Counted from the stretch's first letter, positions 53,973 through 63,000 are shown. The stretch is DNA of 64,000 bases from DATAVB01 sp040414495 (GCA_040414495.1 JBEDUI010000071.1:11468-75467), one strand, 5' to 3'. Numbers and translations: made by a program. Notes: generated by a model from the sequence alone, not told the origin.

Positions 53973-55150
53973 GGTTTCCACACCTCACGGCTGTCGATTT
54001 TGTCCTCGTCGAGCTCAATTCCGAAGCCAGCTTTAGTTGGCAGCGTGAACCGGCCCTGCACCGGCGCCGGCGCAGCGACCTCGAAATGATGCCGCGGCGG
54101 CATCGCCCGTAACAGGTATTCGGCCATCGGGCAGGTGCCCGGCGACTGGCTGGCGATGACGTGCAAAGCGGCGTGCAGCCCGTGCCCGTGCGGAATGACC
54201 GGCACGCCGAACGTGTCGGCCAGCGCGCAGATCCGGGTCAATTCCGTTACCCCACCGCACCATTCGGGGTCGGACTGGATCACCGCGAGCAACCCGTCCT
54301 GCAGGAACCGCAATACGTCGGAGCGATCGTAAAGGTGCTCGCCGGTGGCGAGCGGAATTCGGGTGCTCTGTTGCAATGCGGCGAACATCGCGTGCTGACC
54401 GGGCGGAAATGCCTCTTCCAGCCAGGTCGGACGTAAATGCTCGACCCGCGAAGCCCAGGCCCGGGCATAAGCCAGATCCCAGCCCATGAATGCGTCAAAC
54501 ATGATCTTCGCGTCCGGACCGAGCAGCGCCCGCAACTGTTCGGCCAGCGCGACGTTGTGCTCCATTCCCTCGGCGCCCTCGCCCGGACCGCGGGCCATGA
54601 ACCATTTCTGGCCGGCGAATCCCTCGGCCGCGAGGCGGGTCGCCAACTCCTCGACCACCGCCGGCTCGTGGGTCGTCCCCAAGGTGCTGGCGTACGCCGG
54701 GACGGTACGGCGGGAGGTGCCGCCCAGCAGCTGCCAGACCGGCGCGTCGAATGCCTTGCCGCGCAGGTCCCACAACGCGTTGTCCAGCGCGCTGATCGCC
54801 ATTTTCAGGTAACCGTGCCGGGCGTGCCGATCCCGGCGCTGGAGCTTGTCCCACAGAATCGAGCTGGCCAGCGCATCCTCGCCGATCAGGAATTGCCCGA
54901 CACTGTCCACAATCGGCCAGGCCGCCTCACGGTCGATCGGGCCGTAAAAGCCCTCCGGGCCGCCATTGCTGCGGATAACCAGATACAGCGACTGCGCGGT
55001 GTCCGAAACCGGACCGGCCGACGGGCCATTCGGGCGGTGTTCGGGATAAATGTGCAGCTGTTGCACCTGCGACTGGCTCGGCCCGAGAGACGGCGGCCGG
55101 GGACCCCGTACCACCTGAACCTCGACCTCGGAGACGGTGAGCTCACGCAT
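53969..55150 (-). CDS. Enolase-superfamily sugar-acid dehydratase, third paralogue (L-rhamnonate-dehydratase-like)
   Basis: 393 residues. Lys182 in GQKWFMARGPGEGAEG, metal ligands Asp219 (MFDAFMGW), Glu245 (WLEEAF) and Glu271 (TGEHLY), and a PHGHG histidine pair (His321, His323). The KWF...GPGEG...G segment is reminiscent of L-rhamnonate dehydratases and relatives. It is only distantly similar to the gene it is coupled with (ATGA). Its start overlaps the aldo/keto reductase stop by eight bases. Confidence 0.86.
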   Translation of the reverse strand: MRELTVSEVEVQVVRGPRPPSLGPSQSQVQQLHIYPEHRPNGPSAGPVSDTAQSLYLVIRSNGGPEGFYGPIDREAAWPIVDSVGQFLIGEDALASSILWDKLQRRDRHARHGYLKMAISALDNALWDLRGKAFDAPVWQLLGGTSRRTVPAYASTLGTTHEPAVVEELATRLAAEGFAGQKWFMARGPGEGAEGMEHNVALAEQLRALLGPDAKIMFDAFMGWDLAYARAWASRVEHLRPTWLEEAFPPGQHAMFAALQQSTRIPLATGEHLYDRSDVLRFLQDGLLAVIQSDPEWCGGVTELTRICALADTFGVPVIPHGHGLHAALHVIASQSPGTCPMAEYLLRAMPPRHHFEVAAPAPVQGRFTLPTKAGFGIELDEDKIDSREVWKP

Positions 55151-56048
55151 CTGCCGTCATATCCCCTTCCCTTTGGCGCCGAATTCGGTTGTGTATGAAT
55201 TCCAGGTCAAAACGATCGTTCTCATCGGCGGCGAGCGCGCAATTGGCCAACACCTCGTCGGGGTTGCTCATCCCGACCAGCGCGCAGTCAACCTCCGGAG
55301 TGGACAGTACGAACTTGATCGCCAGCCGGCTGATATCGGCGATGCTCAGCTGCGGGAAATCGGCGGCCAGCAGCCGTGGCAGCACGCCGGACGTACTCGT
55401 CCGCATCGTCAACACGCCCATTCCCCGTGATTTCGCCAACGGAATCGGGCCGAATGGGTCGCGTTGGTAGTCACACGCACCCTGATAGATCAGGCTGTAC
55501 GCCATCTGCAATGTCTGGAACCGGCCAGAGCGCAGCATGCGTTCGACCCCGCCCGAGGGCACCTCGGCGGTGAAACCGACCGCGCGGGTCAGCCCGTCAC
55601 CCCGCATCTGCGCCAACCAGTCAGCCGGCTCACCCAGCGCCCATTCAGCCAACTCGTCGGTCCAACTGCCGCCGTGCAACTGCAACAGGTCAACCTGCCT
55701 GGTACGCAGGCGATCTAGGCTCGCCCGCAGGCTCTCGGTCCACTGCGTCGCGTCCTGATCCGGCCGCACCCCGACCTTGGTGGCCAGCGTGATGCGGTCC
55801 CGGTACGGCTCAAGTGCCTGGCCCATAACCGATTCGGACCGACCGGCCCCGTAACCGGGCGCCGTGTCGAACAACATGATGCCCTGCTGGACGGCGGTTC
55901 GTACCGCCGTGGCCGCCCGGGCCAGGAATTGCGGATCCTCGCGGTCGTCGTCGAGAAGATAACCGTCGATTCCGATGACGGCACCGCCGAAACCCAACGC
56001 GGACACCGAAAGACCAGTGGTCCCCAACGGACGCGGCCGTAGCGACAC
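55143..56048 (-). CDS. Aldo/keto reductase, sugar 1-dehydrogenase-like
   Basis: 301 residues from GTG 56048, chosen because GGAGG lies seven bases upstream; the frame extends to 56222 but without a start signal. Catalytic residues Asp61 and Tyr66 (FDTAPGYGAGRSE), Lys91 (ATKVG) and His125 (LQLHGG). The APGYG form is typical of D-threo-aldose/L-fucose/L-galactose 1-dehydrogenases, which oxidise a free aldose to the aldonolactone. As first gene before two aldonate dehydratases it would open an oxidative sugar pathway. Confidence 0.85.
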   Translation of the reverse strand: MSLRPRPLGTTGLSVSALGFGGAVIGIDGYLLDDDREDPQFLARAATAVRTAVQQGIMLFDTAPGYGAGRSESVMGQALEPYRDRITLATKVGVRPDQDATQWTESLRASLDRLRTRQVDLLQLHGGSWTDELAEWALGEPADWLAQMRGDGLTRAVGFTAEVPSGGVERMLRSGRFQTLQMAYSLIYQGACDYQRDPFGPIPLAKSRGMGVLTMRTSTSGVLPRLLAADFPQLSIADISRLAIKFVLSTPEVDCALVGMSNPDEVLANCALAADENDRFDLEFIHNRIRRQREGDMTADA

Positions 56049-56352
56049 GAAAATGCCTCCATCGTCGCGGCAGGCAGCCATCCTGGCCCGAAACATTGCG
56101 AAATCACACTGTATTTGTGCAGGCGACACTATCAGGGGCCCGCTTGTCCGACAAGGATTGAGAATTCCGTATCGTGGCAGGAGTTTGGGGCTGGGACGCA
56201 CATTCGGTGCACGAGCCGGCAAAACGTCCTGGTTACCTTTCGATAACGCGCACGCTGTGTAATTCTCACGGGGTGAGCACGCTCGTGTGCCGCGGCCGCG
56301 CCGGTACGCGTTGCTGTGTTTTCGGGGCTTGACTCACCATTCGGGGGCTGAC
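56049..56352. other. Divergent promoter region, AKR operon / methanethiol-oxidase-like gene
   Basis: About 300 bases without a convincing gene. It holds a perfect GntR-type palindrome at 56143-56155. No terminator is seen. Confidence 0.5.
56143..56155. promoter_or_regulatory. Perfect GntR-type operator CTTGTC-C-GACAAG
   Basis: A 13-base palindrome with six-base arms and one central base, fitting the TTGT...ACAA form used by FCD-type GntR regulators. It lies 95 bases upstream of the AKR start. The GntR protein encoded at 51812-52579 is the obvious candidate to bind it. Confidence 0.6.
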
Positions 56353-57759
56353 ATGACCGATACCGCACACCATCCAGATCCCACCCTGTACCGCACTCCG
56401 CAGGATGCGGTCGACGCACCACCCGAGCATCTGGCCTACGTGGTCGGGTTCGACCGGGCCGCGCAGATTCCCGACGGGCTGACCGTGGTCGACGTCGAGC
56501 AATCATCACCGACGTTCGGCCAGGTGCGCAGCATCGTCAACCTGCCCAGCACCGGCAACGAACTGCACCACTTCGGCTGGAACGCCTGCAGCAGCGCGTT
56601 CAAACACGCCGGCCACCACGATCTGCAGCGGCGCTATTTGTTGGTGCCGGGATTGCGTTCGTCCCGGCTGCACATCTTCGACACCCAGCCCAATCCGCTA
56701 CGCCCGAAGTTGGTCAAGGTGATCGAAGCACAGGAATTGGCCGACAAAGCCGGCTATTCCCGGCCGCACACGCTCCACTGTGGACCTGATGGTGTTTTCC
56801 TATCGTGTCTGGGCAGCGCCGATGGTGGCGGACCGGGCGGGGTGGCGCTGCTGGACCACGAGACGTTCGATGTGCTGCGGGCGTGGGAAACCGACCGCGG
56901 ACCGCAGCGGTTGGCCTACGATATCTGGTGGCATCTGAACGCCAATATCGCGATAACCAGCGAATGGGGCACCCCGGACATGGTCGAGGACGGGGTCAAT
57001 CCGGAATTGTTGTTGGGCCGCAAATACGGTCACTCGATTCATTTCTGGGAGCTGGATTCCGGTCGTCATCTGCAGGCGGTCGATCTGGGCGATGCCAACC
57101 AGATGGTGTTGGAGCTACGGCCCGCGCACGATCCGGACCAGACCTGGGGATTCGTCGGCGTCGTGACCAACGTCGAGGACCTTTCGGCCTCGGTCTGGCT
57201 CTGGCACCGCGACGGCGCGAATTTCGCCGTACACAAGGTGATCACGATCCCGGCCGAGCCGGCCGACCCGTCCGCGCTGCCGCCGGCGCTGCAGCCGTTC
57301 GGGGCGGTACCGCCGTTGGTGACCGACATCAACCTCTCGGTCGACGACCGTTGGCTGTACGTTTCGGCCTGGGGCACCGGCGATTTCTTCCGGTACGACG
57401 TCTCCGATCCGTTCCACCCGGTGCAGACCGCGGTGGTTCGCCTAGGCGGAATCGTGAGCCGCGAGGCCCATCCGGCCGCGCCGGAGATGCCGCTCACCGG
57501 CGCGCCTCAGATGGTCGAGGTGAGCCGGGACGGGCGCCGGGTCTACCTGACCAATTCGCTGTACGGGTCGTGGGACGACCAGTTCTATCCGGCCGGGGTG
57601 GACCCGTGGATGGCCAAACTGGACGCGGACCCGTCCGGAAAGCTCAGCGTGGACAGCAATTTCTTCCCGCACGGCGCCGACTTCGGCGGTCTGCGGATCC
57701 ACCAGACCCATCTGGAAGGCGGCGACGCATCCTCGGATTCGTACTGCTTCAGTAGCTGA
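56353..57759 (+). CDS. Selenium-binding protein 56 / methanethiol oxidase family protein
   Basis: 468 residues, typical family length. It forms a seven-bladed propeller; family landmarks include NELHHFGWNACSS, SRPHTLHC, FLSCLG, SEWGTPDM, GHSIHFWEL, VTDINLSVDDRWLYVS and GAPQMVEVSRDGRRVY. In bacterial methanethiol oxidases conserved histidines bind copper and oxidise CH3SH to formaldehyde, sulfide and peroxide. ATG 56353 chosen because it is the first methionine that gives the usual N-terminus. Its presence among sugar-acid genes is unexplained. The end overlaps the convergent gene by 11 bases. Confidence 0.88.
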   Translation: MTDTAHHPDPTLYRTPQDAVDAPPEHLAYVVGFDRAAQIPDGLTVVDVEQSSPTFGQVRSIVNLPSTGNELHHFGWNACSSAFKHAGHHDLQRRYLLVPGLRSSRLHIFDTQPNPLRPKLVKVIEAQELADKAGYSRPHTLHCGPDGVFLSCLGSADGGGPGGVALLDHETFDVLRAWETDRGPQRLAYDIWWHLNANIAITSEWGTPDMVEDGVNPELLLGRKYGHSIHFWELDSGRHLQAVDLGDANQMVLELRPAHDPDQTWGFVGVVTNVEDLSASVWLWHRDGANFAVHKVITIPAEPADPSALPPALQPFGAVPPLVTDINLSVDDRWLYVSAWGTGDFFRYDVSDPFHPVQTAVVRLGGIVSREAHPAAPEMPLTGAPQMVEVSRDGRRVYLTNSLYGSWDDQFYPAGVDPWMAKLDADPSGKLSVDSNFFPHGADFGGLRIHQTHLEGGDASSDSYCFSS

Positions 57760-58579
57760 TTTCGGTGAACGCCCGGGTCTGCTCGATCAGGGCTCGTTCG
57801 ACCGGGAGTCTCTCCATTGAGGACGCTCCGTAAAACCCATGAATACCCTCGGCGTTGGTCAGGACGTAGGACGCGTCTTTCGGCTCGGCGACCGGACCGC
57901 CGTGCACCAGCACGATCACGTCCTCGCGCACGGCCCTAGCCGCGGCCGCCCATTCGGTGGCCAGTCGGGCGCAGTCGGGCAGGGTTTTGGCCGTGCCGGC
58001 GCCGATCGTGCCGCCGGTGGTCAGGCCCATGTGACACACCACGATGTCCGCCCCGGCCGCGGTCATCGCGGCGGCGTCCTGCGTGGAAAAAACATACGGG
58101 CTGGTGAGCAGATTTAATTCGTGCGCCTGCCGGATCATGTCAACCTCGAGCCCGTACCCCATTCCGGTTTCCTCGAGATTGGTCCGGAACGTACCGTCGA
58201 TGAGTCCGACGGTCGGGAAATTCTGCACACCGGAAAACCCCTGCTCCCCCAGCGCGCGCAGGAAAACCTGAGGGTCATAGAACGGGTCGGTGCCGTTGAC
58301 GCCGGCCAGCACCGGCACTGATTTGACCGCGGTCAGCACTTCTTTGCCCATGTCGACCACGATGTCGTTGGCGTTGCCGTACGCGAGCATGCCGGCCAGC
58401 GAACCACGGCCGGCCATCCGATACCGACCGGAGTTGTAGATGACGATGAGGTCGATGCCGCCGGCCTCCTCGCATTTGGCCGATAGGCCGGTCCCGGCGC
58501 CACCACCGACGATCGGCTCGCGGCGGTCGATCTTGGCGCGCAGCCGGTCGAGTATTTCGGCGCGGTTGACCCGTCCCAT
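57749..58579 (-). CDS. TIM-barrel protein of the PEP-hydrolase-like / Tm-1 C-terminal family
   Basis: 276 residues from ATG 58579, with AAGGAG upstream. Family landmarks: PIVGGGAGTGLSAKCEE, DLIVIYNSGRYRMAGRGS, PVLAGVNGTDPF, GFSGVQNFPTVGLIDG and a glycine-rich VLVHGGP end. It corresponds to the C-terminal half of the plant Tm-1 protein and to bacterial proteins annotated as phosphoenolpyruvate hydrolase family. It is encoded immediately after the Tm-1 N-terminal-type protein. The reaction is not established; a retro-aldol or hydrolase role on sugar-derived acids is plausible. Confidence 0.85.
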   Translation of the reverse strand: MGRVNRAEILDRLRAKIDRREPIVGGGAGTGLSAKCEEAGGIDLIVIYNSGRYRMAGRGSLAGMLAYGNANDIVVDMGKEVLTAVKSVPVLAGVNGTDPFYDPQVFLRALGEQGFSGVQNFPTVGLIDGTFRTNLEETGMGYGLEVDMIRQAHELNLLTSPYVFSTQDAAAMTAAGADIVVCHMGLTTGGTIGAGTAKTLPDCARLATEWAAAARAVREDVIVLVHGGPVAEPKDASYVLTNAEGIHGFYGASSMERLPVERALIEQTRAFTEISY

Positions 58580-58589
58580 CACAAACTCC

Positions 58590-59804
58590 TTATTTCGCGG
58601 CAATCATGGTGTGCAGCGTATCGACCATACTGAGAGCGAAACGGTCGTCATTGACGTCCATATCCAATTCGATCAAGTCGACCACATCTGTATCCAATTC
58701 GTCGCGGATCGCGCCGAACAGCGCGTCGTCCGCGGCCGGATCGTAGAACGGCCCACCCTCGACCGCGATCGCGGAAATCCCGCGCAGCGGCAGGAATAGC
58801 GTGCTCGGACCGGTCGCGGCCGACAGCCGCCGGGCCAGCCGGGAACCTAACTCCGCGCTTTCTTCCGGTGTGGTACGCATCAACGTGGTGCTCGGATTGT
58901 GTACGTAAAGGTTGCGGTCGGCGAATTTCTCCGGCACCGAATCCATCGGCCCGAAATTCACCATGTCCAACGCGCCGACCGATACAACCTGCGGAATTCC
59001 CGCTTTCCCGGCGGCGGTGAGGCGGGACGGGCCGGCCGAGAAGATTCCGCCGACCAACTCGTCGGCCAATTCGGTCGTGGTGACGTCGAGAATTCCGGCC
59101 AGCAGGCCCTGTTCGGCCAGCGATTCCAACGTACGACCGCCGGTGCCGGTCATGTGGAAGACCAGCACCTCGTACCCACGCTTCTCCAGATCACCCCGGG
59201 CACGGGTGATACACGGCGTGGTGACGCCGAACATGCTGGCCGCCACCATCGGCTTGCTGTCGGCGACCGGAATCGGCGCGGCCTGCACCATTCCGGTCAT
59301 AGCCGCGGCCGCGCCGGCCAGAATACGGGTCGAAATCCGGTTCAGCCCGGCGATATCGACCACGCTGGGCACCAGAATCAGGTCGGTCTCGCCGATGTAC
59401 GCGCTGGTGCTGCCGGATGCGGCGGTCGAGACGATCAGCTTCGGTACGCCCAGTGGCAGGCCGCGGAAAGCCTGGCTGGCAATTGACGTGCCGCCGGTCC
59501 CACCCAACGCCAGCGCACCGTCGAGTCGGCCCTCGTCGTAGAGCCGGCGCACCACCACGCTGGCGCCGTGCGCCATCGCGGTGATCGCGGCACCCCGGTC
59601 GCGATCACCGACCAACGCGCCGAAGTCGGCACCACCAGCCCGCGCGACCTCCTCACGGGTGATATCGGGCCGGAACGCGGGCGTATCGAGCACCCCCGTA
59701 TCGACCACCAGAACGTCGATTCCGGCGTCCCGCAAGCGATCTCGGACGAACGCGTACTCCGCTCCCTTGGTGTCCAGCGTCCCGACGATCACGACCGTGG
59801 CCAT
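58590..59804 (-). CDS. UPF0261 / Tm-1-like ATP-binding domain protein
   Basis: 404 residues. The start MATVVIVGTLDTKGAEYAFVRD is hallmark of the UPF0261 family, followed by LGGTGGTSIASQAFRGLPLGVPK and GGPFYDPAADDALF. It is the bacterial counterpart of the N-terminal half of tomato Tm-1, which binds ATP and a viral replicase in plants. The bacterial function is unknown but always linked to the TIM-barrel partner, here 10 bases downstream. GGGAGGCG precedes the ATG. Confidence 0.87.
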   Translation of the reverse strand: MATVVIVGTLDTKGAEYAFVRDRLRDAGIDVLVVDTGVLDTPAFRPDITREEVARAGGADFGALVGDRDRGAAITAMAHGASVVVRRLYDEGRLDGALALGGTGGTSIASQAFRGLPLGVPKLIVSTAASGSTSAYIGETDLILVPSVVDIAGLNRISTRILAGAAAAMTGMVQAAPIPVADSKPMVAASMFGVTTPCITRARGDLEKRGYEVLVFHMTGTGGRTLESLAEQGLLAGILDVTTTELADELVGGIFSAGPSRLTAAGKAGIPQVVSVGALDMVNFGPMDSVPEKFADRNLYVHNPSTTLMRTTPEESAELGSRLARRLSAATGPSTLFLPLRGISAIAVEGGPFYDPAADDALFGAIRDELDTDVVDLIELDMDVNDDRFALSMVDTLHTMIAAK

Positions 59805-59928
59805 CAGCGCCTCCCTGTGATGGACCGTAGTTGAATGATGATCTCTGGCGCTGGCCGGATCCGGTCAACTCGCCGCCGCCCGTCGCGATTTCCGCTGAGC
59901 GGCCTGGTCACTGGCCGCGTCCGTGCGC

Positions 59929-59950
59929 GAGTATCGAATCGCCAATACTC
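59929..59950. promoter_or_regulatory. Inverted repeat before the cupin-oxidoreductase operon
   Basis: GAGTAT (59929-59934) and ATACTC (59945-59950) are reverse complements ten bases apart, one helical turn centre to centre offset. They lie just upstream of the ribosome-binding site of the cupin gene, in the divergent promoter region with the Tm-1-like gene. Possible operator. Confidence 0.35.
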
Positions 59951-59969
59951 ACCCGGAAGAGGACTGCTG

Positions 59970-60329
59970 GTGACGATCAACGTAGCGCACCCGAACGACA
60001 ATGTGATCGAGGAGCACGACTGGGGTCACCTGGTCTGGATGGTTTCGGGGAAGCTCGGCAACTCCACCACGCTCACCGTCGGCAAATGCTTCATCCGGCC
60101 CGGGCAGGCGAATCCGCCGCACTTTCACCCCAATTGCGACGAGGTGTTGCACGTCGTACGCGGCGAAATCGAGCACCGGGTCGACGAGGAATACGTGCGG
60201 ATGTCGGCCGGCGACACGATTTCGATTCCGACCGGCCATATTCACAACGCGCGCAATATCGGCACCGAAGAATGCGAATTCGTCATTACGTTCTCCAGCC
60301 CCGACCGGCAGACCGTCGGCGAGGTGTAA
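59970..60329 (+). CDS. Small single-domain cupin
   Basis: 119 residues from GTG 59970, which has GAAGAGGA upstream; the open frame extends 45 codons further without start signals. Cupin motif 1 is HFHPNCDEVLHVVRGE (His51, His53, Glu58) and motif 2 contains PTGHIHNARN (His92). Such cupins in sugar operons often serve as isomerases or accessory proteins. Its TAA stop shares its last A with the next ATG (TAATG). Confidence 0.85.
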   Translation: MTINVAHPNDNVIEEHDWGHLVWMVSGKLGNSTTLTVGKCFIRPGQANPPHFHPNCDEVLHVVRGEIEHRVDEEYVRMSAGDTISIPTGHIHNARNIGTEECEFVITFSSPDRQTVGEV

Positions 60330-61324
60330 TGACGAGCCACAATATCGCCGTCGTTGGTTGCGGCGGCGTTTCCGGAATGCATTTCACCGGATATGCCGCC
60401 CATCCCGACAGGGTACGGGTCGTGGCCGCGTGTGATCCAGTGGCCGAACGCCGCGACTGGGCCCGCGATACGTACGGCGTGAGCGAAACGTTCGACTCGA
60501 TCGAGGAGCTCCTGGAACATGGCGGTTTCACCGCGGCGGTGGTCTGTACACCCAGTACGGTCCGGGAATCGGCGTTAAAGGCGTTGGCAGCGGCCGGAAT
60601 TCATATTTTCGTGGAGAAACCGATGGCCGATACCTACGCCGAAGCGGTGCGGGCGGTCGAGGTGTGCGCCGACGCCGGTGTGCTGCTAGCGGTCAACCAG
60701 AACTTCCGCTACCACTACGCCTTCGGCATCGCGGCCGGGCTGGTCCGCGATGGCGCGATTGGCGCGGTGCGGTCGATTGCGCACCAGGATTTGACCTTCC
60801 GGCAGGACAAGGGTTGGCGCATCCAGTCGCCGCGCCACGCCTTGTCGGTGATGGGCGTGCACTGGTTCGACGGTTTCCGCCAGCTGATCGGATCGGATGC
60901 CGACCAGATCTCCTGCCGTACGTTTTCTGCACCGGCGATCAATTGTGTCGGCGAAACTGACGCGTCCGTCTCGATCGATTTCGGTGCCGTTCCGGTGTCG
61001 TACGTACAGAGCTTTTCCAGTCGGTATTCACACACCGAGACCATTGTGGTCGGTGAGAGCGGGACGCTGCGCTTCGACTACGGCCAGCTGACCCGGATCG
61101 ACGCCGACAAACGCGAAACCGTATTCACCAATCCGCACAGTGGCCCAGGCAAGCCGGAGTCCACCTTCCTCGGCCTGGCCGCGCTTCTGGACGCGATCGA
61201 GAACGGCGACGAACCGGCCAACAGCGGGCAGGACAACCTCAAGACGATCTCGCTGCTGGACGGGGCATACCGGTCGGCGACCGAACGCCAACCCGTCCGA
61301 CTGACCGGAGGACTGCTGCCATGA
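60329..61324 (+). CDS. Gfo/Idh/MocA-family oxidoreductase
   Basis: 331 residues from ATG 60329, chosen for its overlap with the cupin stop. Rossmann motif VVGCGGVSGMH, then VEKPMA (Lys97) and, in the catalytic region, the short segment SVMGVHWFD with His and Asp. It should oxidise a cyclic sugar or inositol derivative with NAD(P). Coupled by ATGA to a TIM-barrel isomerase, a pairing seen in inositol, inosose and 3-keto-sugar catabolism. Confidence 0.87.
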   Translation: MTSHNIAVVGCGGVSGMHFTGYAAHPDRVRVVAACDPVAERRDWARDTYGVSETFDSIEELLEHGGFTAAVVCTPSTVRESALKALAAAGIHIFVEKPMADTYAEAVRAVEVCADAGVLLAVNQNFRYHYAFGIAAGLVRDGAIGAVRSIAHQDLTFRQDKGWRIQSPRHALSVMGVHWFDGFRQLIGSDADQISCRTFSAPAINCVGETDASVSIDFGAVPVSYVQSFSSRYSHTETIVVGESGTLRFDYGQLTRIDADKRETVFTNPHSGPGKPESTFLGLAALLDAIENGDEPANSGQDNLKTISLLDGAYRSATERQPVRLTGGLLP

Positions 61325-62061
61325 ACATTGCCTTTTCCAAGCCGACCCGCGATGCGGATGGCCAGCGCGCTTTGTTCGCGGGATTTCGCGACGCCGGATA
61401 CGCCGGCTTGCAGCTCAAGGGCGGGCAATACTCGGCCTATCTCGACGATCCAGCGCAATTCCGCCAGCAGTGGGGCGAGGACCCGGCCCTGACCTCGGCG
61501 CTGATCACCATGGGCGGGCTCGATCCGGCTGGAGTGGCCGACCTGCGGCGAATCATCGACTTCGCCGTAGCCACGGGCGCGCAGCGGGTTGTGTTTTGCC
61601 ACGCACATCCACGCGAGGGCGTTTCCGACGAGGACATCGCCGGTTTCGCGCGGATCATGTCCGACATCGGCAAGGAGTCGGCCGACCGGGGCGTCGCCTT
61701 GTCGTTGCACCATCACTACCAGCAGCCGGTGATGCACCGGCACGATTTCGACGTATTCTTCGACGCCGCCGATTCGGTCGGCCTGACGGTGGACACCGCG
61801 CACCTGGTCAAATCGGGAGTGACCGATGTCGCCGGGCTGATCCGCGATCTGGGTCCGGCGATCGACAACCTGCACCTGAAAGACTTTGCCGCCGGGGAAT
61901 TCCGCCTGCTGGGCGAAGGAACGCTTGATTTCGACGCGATTTTCCAGGCGCTACGGGCGATCGACTACAACGGCTGGCTCTGTGTTGACGAGGAGAGCTC
62001 GGCTAGTCTTGCTGACGGGCTGCGTATTTCCCAGGAATTCCTGCGAACGCACCTGACCTGA
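61321..62061 (+). CDS. Sugar phosphate isomerase/epimerase-family TIM barrel (xylose isomerase-like)
   Basis: 246 residues. Metal-site segments are readable: LSLHHHYQQPV, TVDTAHLVKSG, IDNLHLKDF and CVDEESS, giving the His/Asp/Glu set of AP-endonuclease-2-like isomerases (IolE/IolI/KduI-like relatives). It probably converts the keto-sugar made by the upstream oxidoreductase. Its length and N-terminus (NIAFSKPTRD) match a group common next to Gfo/Idh/MocA genes. Start overlaps the upstream stop (ATGA). Confidence 0.86.
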   Translation: MNIAFSKPTRDADGQRALFAGFRDAGYAGLQLKGGQYSAYLDDPAQFRQQWGEDPALTSALITMGGLDPAGVADLRRIIDFAVATGAQRVVFCHAHPREGVSDEDIAGFARIMSDIGKESADRGVALSLHHHYQQPVMHRHDFDVFFDAADSVGLTVDTAHLVKSGVTDVAGLIRDLGPAIDNLHLKDFAAGEFRLLGEGTLDFDAIFQALRAIDYNGWLCVDEESSASLADGLRISQEFLRTHLT

Positions 62062-62082
62062 GGATCGACCGACGGAGCGCAC

Positions 62083-63000
62083 ATGCAGCGACTGGACCCC
62101 ACCCCGGACACGGTGACCGACGTCTTCGACCGAGACCGCAAACCCGTACTCACCATCGATCCGGGCGAACGACTCACCGTCCACACGCTCAACTGCTCGG
62201 GCCACACCGAGCGGCAGCGCACACCGGGCGAGGAACGGCCGAAGCTGATCGACCCGAGCCGCGGGCACTGTCTGGCCGGCCCGATCCACATCAACGGGGC
62301 CGAGCCGGGCACCGTGCTGGCCGTGCACCTGGAGTCGCTGCGGCCGGACGAGTGGGGCTTCACGGTCGCCGGGTCGCGGGACACGCCGTTGAACCGGGCG
62401 CTCGGGCTCGCCACCGGCACGCCGTCCCACCTGCTGTGGGACCTGGACCCCGAGGCCGGGACCGGCACCAACGACCGCGGCCAGACCGTCGCGCTGGCCC
62501 CGTTCCTCGGCGTGATCGGCCTGCCACCGGACGAGCCGGGCGAGCACCCGACCGGTCCGCCCAGGCCGCTCGGCGGCGGCAACATCGACTGCCGCGAACT
62601 GGTCGCCGGCACCACGCTCTACCTCCCCGTCACGGTCTCTGGCGGCCTGCTCTGCCTCGGCGACGGCCATGCGGCCCAGGGCGATGGCGAGGTATCCGGC
62701 ACCGCCATCGAATGCGGCATGACGACCGAATTGACGTTCGAGATCCTGCCCGATCGGCCGGTTTCCAGCATTCACGCCGAAACGCCGGCCGGGCGGATCA
62801 CGTTTGGATTCTCGGCCGATCTGAACGAGGCGATGGCGGCCGCCCTGGGCGCAATGCTGGACTGGATGATGGACCTGTATTCGCTCGATCGGGCCGCCGC
62901 ATTGGCGTTGGCCAGCCCGACGGTCGACCTGCGCATCACCCAGGTCGCCAATGGCACCTGGGGTGTGCACGCGGTCCTGCCGCCCGACGTTATTCGATAG
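62083..63000 (+). CDS. Acetamidase/formamidase-family hydrolase
   Basis: 305 residues, the usual length of the FmdA/AmdA family. Landmarks: GPIHINGAEPGTVLAVHL, LGGGNIDCRELVAGTTLYLPV, and the signature GDGHAAQGDGEVSG. It hydrolyses simple amides such as formamide or acetamide in characterised members. In this sugar operon it may release an amide from an N-acyl or amidated sugar, which is inference. It is 21 bases downstream of the isomerase gene and overlaps the convergent enolase-superfamily gene by 11 bases. Confidence 0.88.
   Translation: MQRLDPTPDTVTDVFDRDRKPVLTIDPGERLTVHTLNCSGHTERQRTPGEERPKLIDPSRGHCLAGPIHINGAEPGTVLAVHLESLRPDEWGFTVAGSRDTPLNRALGLATGTPSHLLWDLDPEAGTGTNDRGQTVALAPFLGVIGLPPDEPGEHPTGPPRPLGGGNIDCRELVAGTTLYLPVTVSGGLLCLGDGHAAQGDGEVSGTAIECGMTTELTFEILPDRPVSSIHAETPAGRITFGFSADLNEAMAAALGAMLDWMMDLYSLDRAAALALASPTVDLRITQVANGTWGVHAVLPPDVIR

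Noticed and set aside
56353..57759. Selenocysteine in the selenium-binding family protein
   Set aside because: No in-frame UGA or SECIS-like hairpin is present; the family name refers to selenium binding, not incorporation.
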